The position numbers and the translations under genes are program-made. From the NCBI RefSeq assembly GCF_004345565.1, contig NZ_SLWA01000003.1:310001-374000 (forward strand): DNA of 64,000 bases, in the 5' to 3' direction. Positions 33,633 to 42,452 of this stretch are shown piece by piece (the first letter of the stretch is position 1; the number at the start of each line of letters is the position of its first letter). This DNA is from Flavobacterium circumlabens. Lineage in GTDB: Bacteria; Bacteroidota; Bacteroidia; Flavobacteriales; Flavobacteriaceae. Under the pieces are notes generated by a model, which worked only from the letters and a program-made list of their open reading frames with translations, was not told where the DNA came from and did no database searches.

Positions 33633-34769
33633 ATGAATAAATATAATAAGTTGTTTGCTCCCATGTTATTTGGGAACGGAATTAGTTTGAAAAATAGAAT
33701 TGTGATGTCGCCCATGACTACCTGGGCATCTAATGAAGACTTCACCATATCTGATGAAGAAGTTGAATATTACAAGAAACGAGTAAATGGGGTTGGTTTA
33801 GTCATCACAGGATGTACGCATGTTACGGCAAATGGTATTGGTTTCACCCACGAATTTGCAGGATATAACGATACTTTCCTTCCAAGTCTGAAGAAGTTGG
33901 CCAATGCTGCAAAAAGTGGTGGAGCACCGGCAATTTTGCAGCTGTTTCACGCAGGTAATAAAGCAATTCCCGGACTTATTCCAGATGGTAAAGTGGTAAG
34001 TGCAAGCGCTGTTGCAAGTGGACCTATAGTGCTTTTTGAAAATCAAAATTTCCCAAAAGAATTGAGTGAAAATGAAATTTTAGAAATTATCAAGGCATTT
34101 GGAGACACTACCAGAAGAGCAATTGAAGCAGGTTTTGACGGTGTAGAAATTCATGGGGCACACGGATTTTTGCTTCAAAATTTTATATCGCCTTTTTTCA
34201 ATAATAGAAATGATCAATGGGGAGGTTCTCTGGAAAATCGTTTGCGACTTAGCCTGGAAATTGTAAGAGAAGTAAAAGATATCGTTTCAAAATATGCTGA
34301 TCGTCCTTTTCTGATAGGGTACAGAATCTCTCCGGAGGAATTGCCACAACAGACTTATGGACTTCCGGATACATTCATTCTAATGGATAAACTGATGGAA
34401 GAAAAGATTGATTATTTACATTTCTCTCTGCTGGATGCTGTCAATCAAAATCCAGTTGATTCAGAATTTTCTAAAGAACCTATATCGGTTGTACTAAACA
34501 ATTATGTGAACAGCAGAGTTCCCGTTCTGGTTGCCGGAGGTATTACAACACCGGCAATGGCTGATCAAGTTGTAAACTATGGTGTTTCTATGGTGGCAAT
34601 TGGAAGAACTTTGATTGTTAATCCTGATTGGGTAGAATTAACTCAAAATGGAGAAGAAGATAAAATCACTTCAATTCTTAAACTGGCAACAGTACAAGAG
34701 AAAAAAATCCCATCAAAATTAATGACCATATTCGAAAAACTGGAAGGATGGGTACCGGTAGAAGCTTAA
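33633..34769 (+). CDS. NADH:flavin oxidoreductase, old yellow enzyme family
   Basis: 378 residues, TIM-barrel FMN enzyme reducing activated C=C bonds (enones, nitro compounds). Visible: KNRIVMSPMTT, LFHAGNK (family HAGR with N), the signature GAHGFLLQNFISPFFN, NDQWGGSLENRLRL and the phosphate site VAIGRTL. It resembles the YqjM/NemA group. It is followed 27 bases later by a lipoprotein gene, likely cotranscribed. It is under a direct-repeat operator shared with the preceding AraC gene. Confidence 0.9.
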   Translation: MNKYNKLFAPMLFGNGISLKNRIVMSPMTTWASNEDFTISDEEVEYYKKRVNGVGLVITGCTHVTANGIGFTHEFAGYNDTFLPSLKKLANAAKSGGAPAILQLFHAGNKAIPGLIPDGKVVSASAVASGPIVLFENQNFPKELSENEILEIIKAFGDTTRRAIEAGFDGVEIHGAHGFLLQNFISPFFNNRNDQWGGSLENRLRLSLEIVREVKDIVSKYADRPFLIGYRISPEELPQQTYGLPDTFILMDKLMEEKIDYLHFSLLDAVNQNPVDSEFSKEPISVVLNNYVNSRVPVLVAGGITTPAMADQVVNYGVSMVAIGRTLIVNPDWVELTQNGEEDKITSILKLATVQEKKIPSKLMTIFEKLEGWVPVEA

Positions 34770-34796
34770 TTCATAATCAAAATAAAGAGATATAAA

Positions 34797-35246
34797 ATGA
34801 AAAGAAAAATTCCAGTAGTACTCGGAATAGTATCAGGTCTATTGTTGTCATGCAATAATCAAAATAAATCAATTAAAAACAATCAAGTTATGGAAGTTAC
34901 AAAAGAAGAAAAAGAAGGTGTTATTCGTGCCATAGATTTTTATGTAGAAGGAGGCCGTAAAGCTGACGGTAAGATTACAGCAAAAGCTTTTGCTGATACA
35001 GCAACCATGTCATGGACTGAGAATGGCGTTTTGAAAAGTGTACCGATAAAGGTATTGTATGATGGCTTTGACAGCAGCGAACCGATGGAAGCCCATTATG
35101 AACTGACTTATTTAAATGTAGAAAAAAATGTTGCTATTGCCAGAATTGAATCTCAGTTTGGTACGAACAAGTTTGCCGATATGTTTACATTGGTAAAAGA
35201 TGGAGAACAGTGGAAAATAGTGAGTAAAGTGTATCAGTCAAAATAA
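34797..35246 (+). CDS. Lumazine-binding/NTF2-like lipoprotein
   Basis: 149 residues. Lipoprotein signal MKRKIPVVLGIVSGLLLSC with lipidated Cys 19. The C-terminal about 110 residues have the NTF2-like/lumazine-binding-2 layout (VIRAIDFYVEGGRKADG, DMFTLVKDGEQWKIVSKVY). The function is unknown; the fold often binds small hydrophobic molecules. It is in the old yellow enzyme transcription unit. Confidence 0.8.
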   Translation: MKRKIPVVLGIVSGLLLSCNNQNKSIKNNQVMEVTKEEKEGVIRAIDFYVEGGRKADGKITAKAFADTATMSWTENGVLKSVPIKVLYDGFDSSEPMEAHYELTYLNVEKNVAIARIESQFGTNKFADMFTLVKDGEQWKIVSKVYQSK

Positions 35247-35313
35247 GTACAAAATTGAACTAATGAGGTATATTTTATTCAAAGAAAATTTGAGATGCCT
35301 TAACACCAACAGG

Positions 35314-35344
35314 AAGGGATGATTGAAAAGTCATCCCTTTTTTA
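35314..35344 (+). terminator. Terminator after lipoprotein gene
   Basis: AAGGGATGA and TCATCCCTT form the stem with loop TTGAAAAG, followed by T5. Confidence 0.9.
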
Positions 35345-36195
35345 TGGGATGAAGAGTCTTTTTGGGGTTTGTTTTTTCAATGATGTTATTAAAAAGAATC
35401 TCCATTTTTTGAACTTTTAGTAATCATTATTTTCTTTAGATCATAAAACACACTAAAAAGATTCCGCATTAGAATTTAATTAAGTGCCTAAAAAACTAAA
35501 AGAGCTTTCTGTCAGACAGCTCTTTTAGTACTGGCTAAACGTCTACTTAGAACAAAATAATCAGTATAGGATAAAACTAGAGAATTATTCTACTCCAATA
35601 AATTTAAATTATAATTCTGGAAATCTTCGCATCAAAATTTATCGATGATAGATGGTAAAACAGCTCTACGTTTTGTTAAAAAAAATTATAATTTTCAGGC
35701 ATTAAAACTTTTAAATAGCGAGAACAATGGAATTTTAAATGCAAAGCTGTTGCTAATGGTAGTTTTGGGAATTTTAATGATGATGGTACTAGCGATTGCT
35801 CATCACGAAATTTTTGAGGTTTCTCACATGGAAGCGCTTTATTATTATTTAACGTCGTACGTATAAATTTATAGCTCAATTATTGATTAGTTTTCCAGTT
35901 TTAGAGGTACAAATAAGCTGCAAAAAACATTGAATTTAAATCATTTATAAGACTACCTCTTAATCATAAATATGTTTTATGTCACATATTAAATGGATAA
36001 GAATCATTTTCTTGAGTTTCTTTTTATTCTACTTTTATTCCTGAAATAATTCCCTATACACCATTTTCAAAAGCCTTTTTTGCGATCATAATTCCAGCGT
36101 TTCGGAGCTCTAATTAATTTTAGCTGTAATAGAAATTTTTCAGCTGTAGCATTTTTGAAAAATTTAATCACAGGGAAAATTAAACAAATAAAAAG
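35345..36195. other. Low-coding-density region with hairpin
   Basis: It contains a perfect 11-bp hairpin CTAAAAGAGCT/AGCTCTTTTAG (35496-35528), a doubtful 73-codon frame (35645-35866) and a possible minus-strand coding relic near 36020-36110. No solid gene is present. Confidence 0.5.
35645..35866 (+). CDS. Possible small membrane protein
   Basis: 73 residues with one strong hydrophobic segment (LLLMVVLGILMMMVLAIA) followed by a His-containing loop HHEIFEVSHMEA. The first ATG follows no clear ribosome site and no homologue is known to me. It may be a real single-span protein or chance. Confidence 0.3.
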   Translation: MIDGKTALRFVKKNYNFQALKLLNSENNGILNAKLLLMVVLGILMMMVLAIAHHEIFEVSHMEALYYYLTSYV

Positions 36196-36636
36196 ATGAA
36201 AACAAAGTTAAGTATACTGGTTGTTACGGCGATAGTTTTATATTCCTGCCAACAAAAGGATTGGACAGGTTCAAATGAAAATGGTATCGAGACAGATTCA
36301 TCTGAAATCTCCGGTATCAGTGACAGGATGGTTAGAAAGTGGTTTTTAATGAACAGGGAATCAGACAGTATAATGGCTTCGGCACAACAGACTATTCAAC
36401 AACAGAGAGGGGAAGTGGAATCTCATCCGCCAGATGAGCGCGAGTACATAAATACATGTATTAGTGAGGCTCAGCAGCATCTTGATCAATTGAAGAAAAA
36501 AGTAAAATATATTAGAGAGTTTGCCACTCATATTGAAAAATATGATCCGGCTTTACAGCATACAATTGACTCATTAAAAGAAGACTATGTTAAGGAGAAA
36601 TTTAAGATGGATGATGCATTAAAACATTTAAGATAA
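36196..36636 (+). CDS. Hypothetical lipoprotein with helical body
   Basis: 146 residues. The signal MKTKLSILVVTAIVLYSC is a lipobox-type ending (Cys 18). The remainder is Gln/Glu/Lys-rich helix (ESDSIMASAQQTIQQQRGE, AQQHLDQLKKKVKYI), probably coiled coil. I do not recognise a family. It opens the BON/signalling region, with 300 bases before the first BON gene. Confidence 0.65.
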   Translation: MKTKLSILVVTAIVLYSCQQKDWTGSNENGIETDSSEISGISDRMVRKWFLMNRESDSIMASAQQTIQQQRGEVESHPPDEREYINTCISEAQQHLDQLKKKVKYIREFATHIEKYDPALQHTIDSLKEDYVKEKFKMDDALKHLR

Positions 36637-36817
36637 TATAAAATCCTTTAAACATGGTCTCTTAAATCTATTTATATTAACAAAACCTTATCCAGAACAG
36701 AGAAAGTGACTCTATTGATACTTAAGACAAACGCAGAAAGTCCAACAAGGGTTAGAGTTTGGATATAGCGTCATTTCTCTCTTTCCAAATTAAAATGTTT
36801 CTTATCACTTATCAGAT

Positions 36818-36829
36818 TGACTATAGTCA
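36818..36829. promoter_or_regulatory. Palindrome TGACTATAGTCA upstream of BON gene
   Basis: A perfect 12-base palindrome, TGAC-N4-GTCA, which has half-sites of the CRP/FNR type. It is 107 bases before the BON gene at 36936, within a 299-base gap otherwise without features. A role as a binding site for the receiver-CRP protein is only a guess. Confidence 0.35.
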
Positions 36830-36935
36830 TTTTTTTTTATCTCTGCTTGTTACAATTTTGCCTATTGATTAAGAAACTTCTAAAGATTCGAAAGTTCATT
36901 TCAAAAACTAATACCTCAAAAAAAAAAAAAATAAA

Positions 36936-37595
36936 ATGAAAAAAAGTAATGATGTTTTAAGTAAAGAAGTTATCGAAGGCCTTAAATGGGAACCTCTTCT
37001 AAATTCTAATAACATAGAAGTTAGTGTCCACGATGGTACAGTCACTCTTTCAGGAGCTGTTGATAATTATAATAATAAAAAGCAGGCTGAGCAGACCGTT
37101 AAGCACATTTCAGGGGTAAAGTCTGTAATAGATAATGTAGAAGTTAAACTTTCTGCTTCATCAATTAGAAATGATACAGATATTACCTCTTCTGTTATTA
37201 AGGCATTGAAGGAAAAATGGGCTATTCCTAATCACAGAGTAACAGTTACAGTGAAGGATGGATGGGTAACTTTAGGAGGAATACTTCATTGGAATTTCCA
37301 AAGGAAGGCGGCTGATAATGCTATACGATATCTGGATGGTGTAAGGGGAGTTATCGACGAGATAAAGATACAAGCTGAAATAAGAAATGAAATTGAGAAA
37401 GAGATTGTAGAAAAAGCTCTTACGCGCAGCTGGATTTTGGATATTAATAATATTAAAGTCAGGGTAGATGGCAAAACTATATTTCTCAGCGGTTTTGTCA
37501 GTTCTCTTTTTCAGAAGGAAGAGGCAGAAAGAATTGCTTGGGATACCACGGGAGTGTGGTACGTCGACAACGAACTTATAGTCGAATTTGATTGA
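36936..37595 (+). CDS. Three-BON-domain protein
   Basis: 219 residues built of three BON repeats of about 65-70 residues. Each has a helix then a VTLxG or VxLSG strand (HDGTVTLSGAVDNYNNKKQA, DGWVTLGGIL, DGKTIFLSGFVSS). BON domains bind membrane surfaces or other proteins in stress-protective factors such as OsmY. No signal peptide is seen, so it would be cytoplasmic. Three paralogues with the same architecture lie at 51834, 57867 and 59719 (broken). Confidence 0.9.
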   Translation: MKKSNDVLSKEVIEGLKWEPLLNSNNIEVSVHDGTVTLSGAVDNYNNKKQAEQTVKHISGVKSVIDNVEVKLSASSIRNDTDITSSVIKALKEKWAIPNHRVTVTVKDGWVTLGGILHWNFQRKAADNAIRYLDGVRGVIDEIKIQAEIRNEIEKEIVEKALTRSWILDINNIKVRVDGKTIFLSGFVSSLFQKEEAERIAWDTTGVWYVDNELIVEFD

Positions 37596-37750
37596 TATTA
37601 AATTTAATTAGATTTTTAAGGATTGATACACAATCCCTAATTTTTTTGTTGCCCAATGCATATAACTATTGGAGTTAAGTAACTGTTTAAAAATAATAAA
37701 TTACTTCAGGTTTATTAAAGTGTACATTTGAAGTAAATGAGAGATAAATA

Positions 37751-38203
37751 ATGAAAAATAAAGAGAATATAAGGATTATACTCGCTGATGACGATCAGGA
37801 TGACAGGGATTTTTTTGCTGATGCAGCAGCGGATCTCCATCTTAAATTTCCCGTTGAATTTTGTAAAAATGGATTGGAACTCTTAAATCGACTTTTTGAT
37901 AAGAACCTTATTATCCCGGATATTATATTTTTAGATCTCAATATGCCCATAATGTCTGGTTTTGAAACTCTTCAGCAAATTAGGGAACATGTATTATTTA
38001 AAGATATTCCTGTAATAGCTATTTATTCTACTTCGGCTGCTGAAGAAGGTATAAGAAGCACTTTTGGATTAGGAGCCAATGCCTATATCGTGAAACCAAC
38101 TGATTTTAATGATTTGAAGAAATTACTTAAAAAAGTTATTGAAATGAATTGGAAAGAGGAGTTCAATCATTTTAAATTGGATTCTTTTATCATTACGGTT
38201 TAG
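37751..38203 (+). CDS. Single-domain response regulator
   Basis: 150 residues, receiver only, with acidic pocket at D13-D15 (LADDDQDDRD), phospho-acceptor D62 (IIFLDLNMPIMSG) and Lys in IVKPTD. The C-terminal tail FNHFKLDSFIITV has no output domain. It is of the type that often accompanies CheB/CheR-PAS hybrid kinases, and its gene precedes one by 72 bases. A paralogue without the Asp lies at 60570. Confidence 0.88.
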   Translation: MKNKENIRIILADDDQDDRDFFADAAADLHLKFPVEFCKNGLELLNRLFDKNLIIPDIIFLDLNMPIMSGFETLQQIREHVLFKDIPVIAIYSTSAAEEGIRSTFGLGANAYIVKPTDFNDLKKLLKKVIEMNWKEEFNHFKLDSFIITV

Positions 38204-38275
38204 GTTAAAAGTATTCTTAATTATATTCCTAAGTCTTTATAAAAACTCCTTACAACAAAATTAAAATTTAAAGTC

Positions 38276-41200
38276 ATGCATAAAAAAAACATCCTGCCCA
38301 AGGCTACACGCCAAGACTTTCCTATTGTCGGTATTGGAGCTTCGGCAGGGGGGCTTGAAGTTTTTACAGAATTTATTGATGCTATCCCTGGTGATTCACA
38401 AATGGCCTATGTAATTGTGCAGCATTTACATCCATTGCATGACAGTATACTGACAGAATTGCTTTCCCGTGTGGCTAAAATACCTATTAATGAAATTACC
38501 GATGATATTCACCTGGCTCCTAATACTATATATGTTATTCCTGAGAACAAAATTCTGACCTCCTTTGATGGAGTGCTGAAGCTGAGCCCTCGCGTTAAGG
38601 ACACAAAAAATAATACAATAGATATTTTTTTTACTTCACTGGCGGAAGTTCATCTTAACTTGGCCCGAGGTGTATTGCTTTCAGGAAATGGATCAGATGG
38701 AACAATTGGACTTGAAGCTATTAAAAAACATGGAGGTATTACCTTTGCCCAGAATAGCAGTGCTGCATATAATGAAATGCCACAAAATGCAATAAATGCG
38801 GGAGTTGCTGATTACATTTTATCACCCGCTGATATAGTGCTTAAATTAATTGAAATTTCAAACAAAAAATTTATTGAGGTAAACCTTAACGAGCTTAACG
38901 ATGAGGCTGTATTTCAGGAAATTAATAAAATTCTGCACCATCAAAGCGGAGTAGATTTTGGATTTTACAAACAAACTACTATACGAAGACGTATTGCCAA
39001 AAGGATGATAGTAAACAAAACCGTTAACCTTAGGGATTATCTTAAAGTTTTACGCGGTGATAAATTGGCTGTTGAAGATTTGTTTAACGACTTGCTCATA
39101 CCGGTTACCGAATTTTTCAGGGATATTAAAATTTTCCAGATAATGAACAATAAGGTTTTTCCTTTATTGGCTGGAAGGGTTACTGAAGGAAATGCAATCA
39201 GAATATGGATTGCTGGATGCTCTACTGGTGAGGAGGCTTATACTATAGCCATTGCTCTTCATGAATTTTTAGGGGATAACCTCCAGGGAAAGGAAATTCA
39301 GATTTTCGCTTCGGATATTTCAGAAGTAGCCATTACTAAAGCGAGAATAGGCTTTTATAGAAAATCTCAAATGAGAAATGTATCTGAAGCTATCCTTTCC
39401 AAATATTTTACATCCAATAACGCCGGTTATACCATTAAAAGGCAAATAAGGGATATATGCGTTTTTGCTGTTCATAATTTTCTTACAGATCCTCCATTTG
39501 CCAGAATGGATTTGATTACCTGCCGTAATGTATTTATATATATGGATACATATTTGCAAAAAAAATCATTAACTACATTCCATTATGCCTTAAAAGAAAA
39601 CGGTTTTTTACTTTTAGGAAAATCAGAGACTGCCGTTCCTGCTCTGGAACTTTTTCAGCCATTTGATAAAGCAGGAAAAATATATACCCGAAAAGAGGTT
39701 TCGGGAAGATTATCTAATTCACGCTGGATAAGCAATGAAAAATTGAAAAGTTTTAAATCGGATGTTCCAAAGAAGGAAATTGAAAAAGAGGGTTTTATAA
39801 AAAGGGCAGAATCAATACTGCTTTCCGGTTATACACCAGCAAGTGTCATTGTAAATGAACACATGGATATTGTACATATCAATGGAGATATTGCAGAATT
39901 TATTAAATTTTCGCAGGGAAAACCCACATTTAATATTCTCAAAGTTGTTCGCCAAGGATTGGCTTTTGAGCTTCGAAATGCCCTTTACAAAGCAAAAGAA
40001 ACAGGTCTGCCAATTAAAAAAGAAGAAATTCAGATCAAAAAGAAAGAAGTGGTAAGCGAAATTACAATTGAAATACAGCCGGTCCACGATCCTTTAGAGT
40101 CGTACTTCTTAATATTATTTTATAAGTCTGGCATTATCAAGCCAGCGGTATCTTCAAATGAATTTACGGCTGAAGAAATGCGTGACGATGTAAATTTAAA
40201 AAGGATTGCACAGCTTGAAAAGGAATTGGAAAAAATACACGATGATGTGAATGCGATCAGTGAAGAACAGGAGGCTTCCAATGAAGAACTGCAGAACGCC
40301 AATGAGGAATTATTAAGTGGAAGTGAGGAATTACAAAGTCTTAATGAAGAACTTGAAAGTTCTAAGGAAGAACTCCAGTCCAGCAATGAAGAATTGGTGC
40401 AGATTAATCAGGAACTATTAAATAAGCAACAGGAAATTAATACTTCTAAAAACTATACGGAAGCTATCGTTGCAACCCTTCGTGAACCTATTGTAGTTTT
40501 GGATAACAAGCTTATTATAAAAAACATTAACAGGGCTTTTTCTAAAAAATATAACATAACCAAAGAGGAAGCGGCAGGCAGGCCGATATATGAAATCCAG
40601 AATCATCTTTTCGATAATATTAAGATGCGGGATATGCTTGAAAAGGTACTTCAGGAAAAAACACAGCTTGATGATTATGAGATGTCGGTAAATCTTCTGC
40701 CTTATGGGGAAAGTATCATGCTGCTAAATGCCAGACAAGTCACTTATGAAACTAGTGAAAAACAATTAATTTTGCTGGCGATTGAAGATATTACCGAGCG
40801 CAGGAACATTGAAAAGAGATTACAGATATTATCGGACGTTTTAGAGCATAAAGTTCAGGAGCGTACCACCGACCTGGTCACAGCCAATAAAGAATTGGAA
40901 CACTCGGTCAAAAATTTGCACACCGCGAATGATCAATTACAGGAATATGCATACGTTGCCAGTCATGACCTGCAGGAACCGCTTCGCAAAATATTGATGT
41001 TTATCAGCAGACTTTTAGGCATGGAGGAAAATATTTCCGGTTCAGCGCTTTTATTGCTTGAAAAAATCAGCCAATCAGCTATCAGAATGAATACGCTTAT
41101 TAAAGATTTACTGGCCTATTCTTATCTTGGTAATCCTGACAGGCAATTTATTTCTACTGACTTAAATGCAATAATGGCAAATATTCTAATTGATTTTGAA

Positions 41201-41638
41201 CTGCTGATACATGAGCGAAACATTAAAATTAAAGTGGGCAACTTACCGGTGATCAATGCAATTCCTCTGCAGATGAATCAGCTTTTTTATAATTTAATCA
41301 GCAATGCTATTAAATTTTATAAAAATGACAGATCAGTTTCTAAAATAGAAATAAGTTCCAAAAAACTTACTTTAAAACAAATTAAAAGTCATCCGGATTT
41401 AGATTCAGACTTGGAATATTTTGAGATTATAGTTAAAGATAATGGTATAGGTTTTAATCAGGAATATGATAATAAGATTTTCACTGTTTTTCAAAGGCTG
41501 CATAACAATGAAGTGTATAAAGGGACAGGCATTGGACTTTCGATAGGAAAAAAAATCGTCGAAAATCATAAGGGAATTATTTTTGTAAAAGCTCAAGAGA
41601 ATATAGGGGCTGAATTTCATTTTATACTGCCAACTTAA
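38276..41638 (+). CDS. CheB-CheR-PAS histidine kinase hybrid
   Basis: 1120 residues. CheB methylesterase domain (about 12-200): GIGASAGGLEVF with catalytic Ser, QHLHP, GNGSDGT. CheR methyltransferase (about 215-470): SAM-binding GCSTGEEAYTIAI, FASDIS and CRNVFIY. Then a long Glu-rich coiled coil, about 650-730, made of repeated SNEELQ-like units. A PAS domain follows at about 740-860, then a HisKA domain with H897 (ASHDLQEPLRKI) and HATPase (NLISNAIKF, DNGIGF, GTGIGLSI). No chemoreceptor or flagellar genes are nearby, so it is a signalling protein rather than chemotaxis. Its likely output is the receiver at 37751. Confidence 0.9.
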   Translation: MHKKNILPKATRQDFPIVGIGASAGGLEVFTEFIDAIPGDSQMAYVIVQHLHPLHDSILTELLSRVAKIPINEITDDIHLAPNTIYVIPENKILTSFDGVLKLSPRVKDTKNNTIDIFFTSLAEVHLNLARGVLLSGNGSDGTIGLEAIKKHGGITFAQNSSAAYNEMPQNAINAGVADYILSPADIVLKLIEISNKKFIEVNLNELNDEAVFQEINKILHHQSGVDFGFYKQTTIRRRIAKRMIVNKTVNLRDYLKVLRGDKLAVEDLFNDLLIPVTEFFRDIKIFQIMNNKVFPLLAGRVTEGNAIRIWIAGCSTGEEAYTIAIALHEFLGDNLQGKEIQIFASDISEVAITKARIGFYRKSQMRNVSEAILSKYFTSNNAGYTIKRQIRDICVFAVHNFLTDPPFARMDLITCRNVFIYMDTYLQKKSLTTFHYALKENGFLLLGKSETAVPALELFQPFDKAGKIYTRKEVSGRLSNSRWISNEKLKSFKSDVPKKEIEKEGFIKRAESILLSGYTPASVIVNEHMDIVHINGDIAEFIKFSQGKPTFNILKVVRQGLAFELRNALYKAKETGLPIKKEEIQIKKKEVVSEITIEIQPVHDPLESYFLILFYKSGIIKPAVSSNEFTAEEMRDDVNLKRIAQLEKELEKIHDDVNAISEEQEASNEELQNANEELLSGSEELQSLNEELESSKEELQSSNEELVQINQELLNKQQEINTSKNYTEAIVATLREPIVVLDNKLIIKNINRAFSKKYNITKEEAAGRPIYEIQNHLFDNIKMRDMLEKVLQEKTQLDDYEMSVNLLPYGESIMLLNARQVTYETSEKQLILLAIEDITERRNIEKRLQILSDVLEHKVQERTTDLVTANKELEHSVKNLHTANDQLQEYAYVASHDLQEPLRKILMFISRLLGMEENISGSALLLLEKISQSAIRMNTLIKDLLAYSYLGNPDRQFISTDLNAIMANILIDFELLIHERNIKIKVGNLPVINAIPLQMNQLFYNLISNAIKFYKNDRSVSKIEISSKKLTLKQIKSHPDLDSDLEYFEIIVKDNGIGFNQEYDNKIFTVFQRLHNNEVYKGTGIGLSIGKKIVENHKGIIFVKAQENIGAEFHFILPT

Positions 41639-41689
41639 AACTGACTGATACTTTTAAGTAAGTATTTTTAATACCTAAAATTTTTTATA

Positions 41690-42205
41690 ATGGAAGAAGA
41701 CCTTAGATATTTAGAATTTCTTACCCTGAATTCTAAAGAAATTATCGAAAAGCAAGTGGCTTCCAACCGTCAACAGCATTCATATGCCGCAACTATTATT
41801 GGTTTTACGGTATTATTTATTCCCTTTTTTTTAAATAGTCTAGAAGGCGGCAATCAAACTATTCAATTAATTACGATTCTTCCGATTGTATTATTTATAT
41901 CTTCTATACTTTTAATGCTAAGTATTTTTAGAAATAAGCCACTCGACCAAGCCTTATCTGTTACAAAGTATGAAGCGTTAATAAATAAGTCCTATAAGGA
42001 GATTTTACACTATGAAATTGAAGCAAATAAAGTTTGTTATATCAAAAATAACAGAGCAACTCTAAAAGCAAACAAGAGGTATAATCAGGGAATTGGCTTA
42101 ACAACAATTGCCATTTCTATAGCAATTATTCTTCTCTTAGTAAATTCATTTATTACGATAGAAAAAATCCCAACAAAGATTCAGGTAGTAAATACAACCA
42201 AATAA
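41690..42205 (+). CDS. Hypothetical membrane protein, three helices
   Basis: 171 residues. Hydrophobic spans at about 34-52, 61-84 and 136-156, with a charged loop between spans two and three (YEALINKSYKEILHYE). There is no signal peptide. The layout resembles small effector-type membrane proteins, but the family is not recognised. It lies 51 bases after the hybrid kinase and is convergent with oleate hydratase. Confidence 0.6.
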   Translation: MEEDLRYLEFLTLNSKEIIEKQVASNRQQHSYAATIIGFTVLFIPFFLNSLEGGNQTIQLITILPIVLFISSILLMLSIFRNKPLDQALSVTKYEALINKSYKEILHYEIEANKVCYIKNNRATLKANKRYNQGIGLTTIAISIAIILLLVNSFITIEKIPTKIQVVNTTK

Positions 42206-42312
42206 GGAAACTGACTCCCAAATTGTTATCAATCGCATTTTACGAACATTAAATTAATACTTTGTAAGCAATGTATTTTTAAATCTTGTTTTGATTGCCA
42301 TGATTTGTAATG

Positions 42313-42353
42313 AAAAAAAAAGCTTAATAACCTGCAAAGTTATTAAGCTTTTT
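42313..42353. terminator. Bidirectional terminator
   Basis: AAAAAGCTTAATAAC and GTTATTAAGCTTTTT form a 15-bp perfect stem with loop CTGCAAA. A run of A precedes it and T follows. It serves convergent genes. Confidence 0.92.
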
Positions 42354-42452
42354 GAGTAGATATATGAAATGAAGTAAAGTCTGCACACTTGTTTAAAACT
42401 CACTTTGGTATACCCTTCAGAAGTGTAGGTCAAAAACTAATAATTTAAGTTA

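Noticed and set aside
36900..36935. A12 run before the BON start as a slippery or phase-variable tract
   Set aside because: It lies outside the coding frame and such A runs are common in this AT-rich genome.
41690..42205. Possible defence-type membrane effector
   Set aside because: Only the helix count agrees; there is no nucleotide cyclase or other defence gene beside it.
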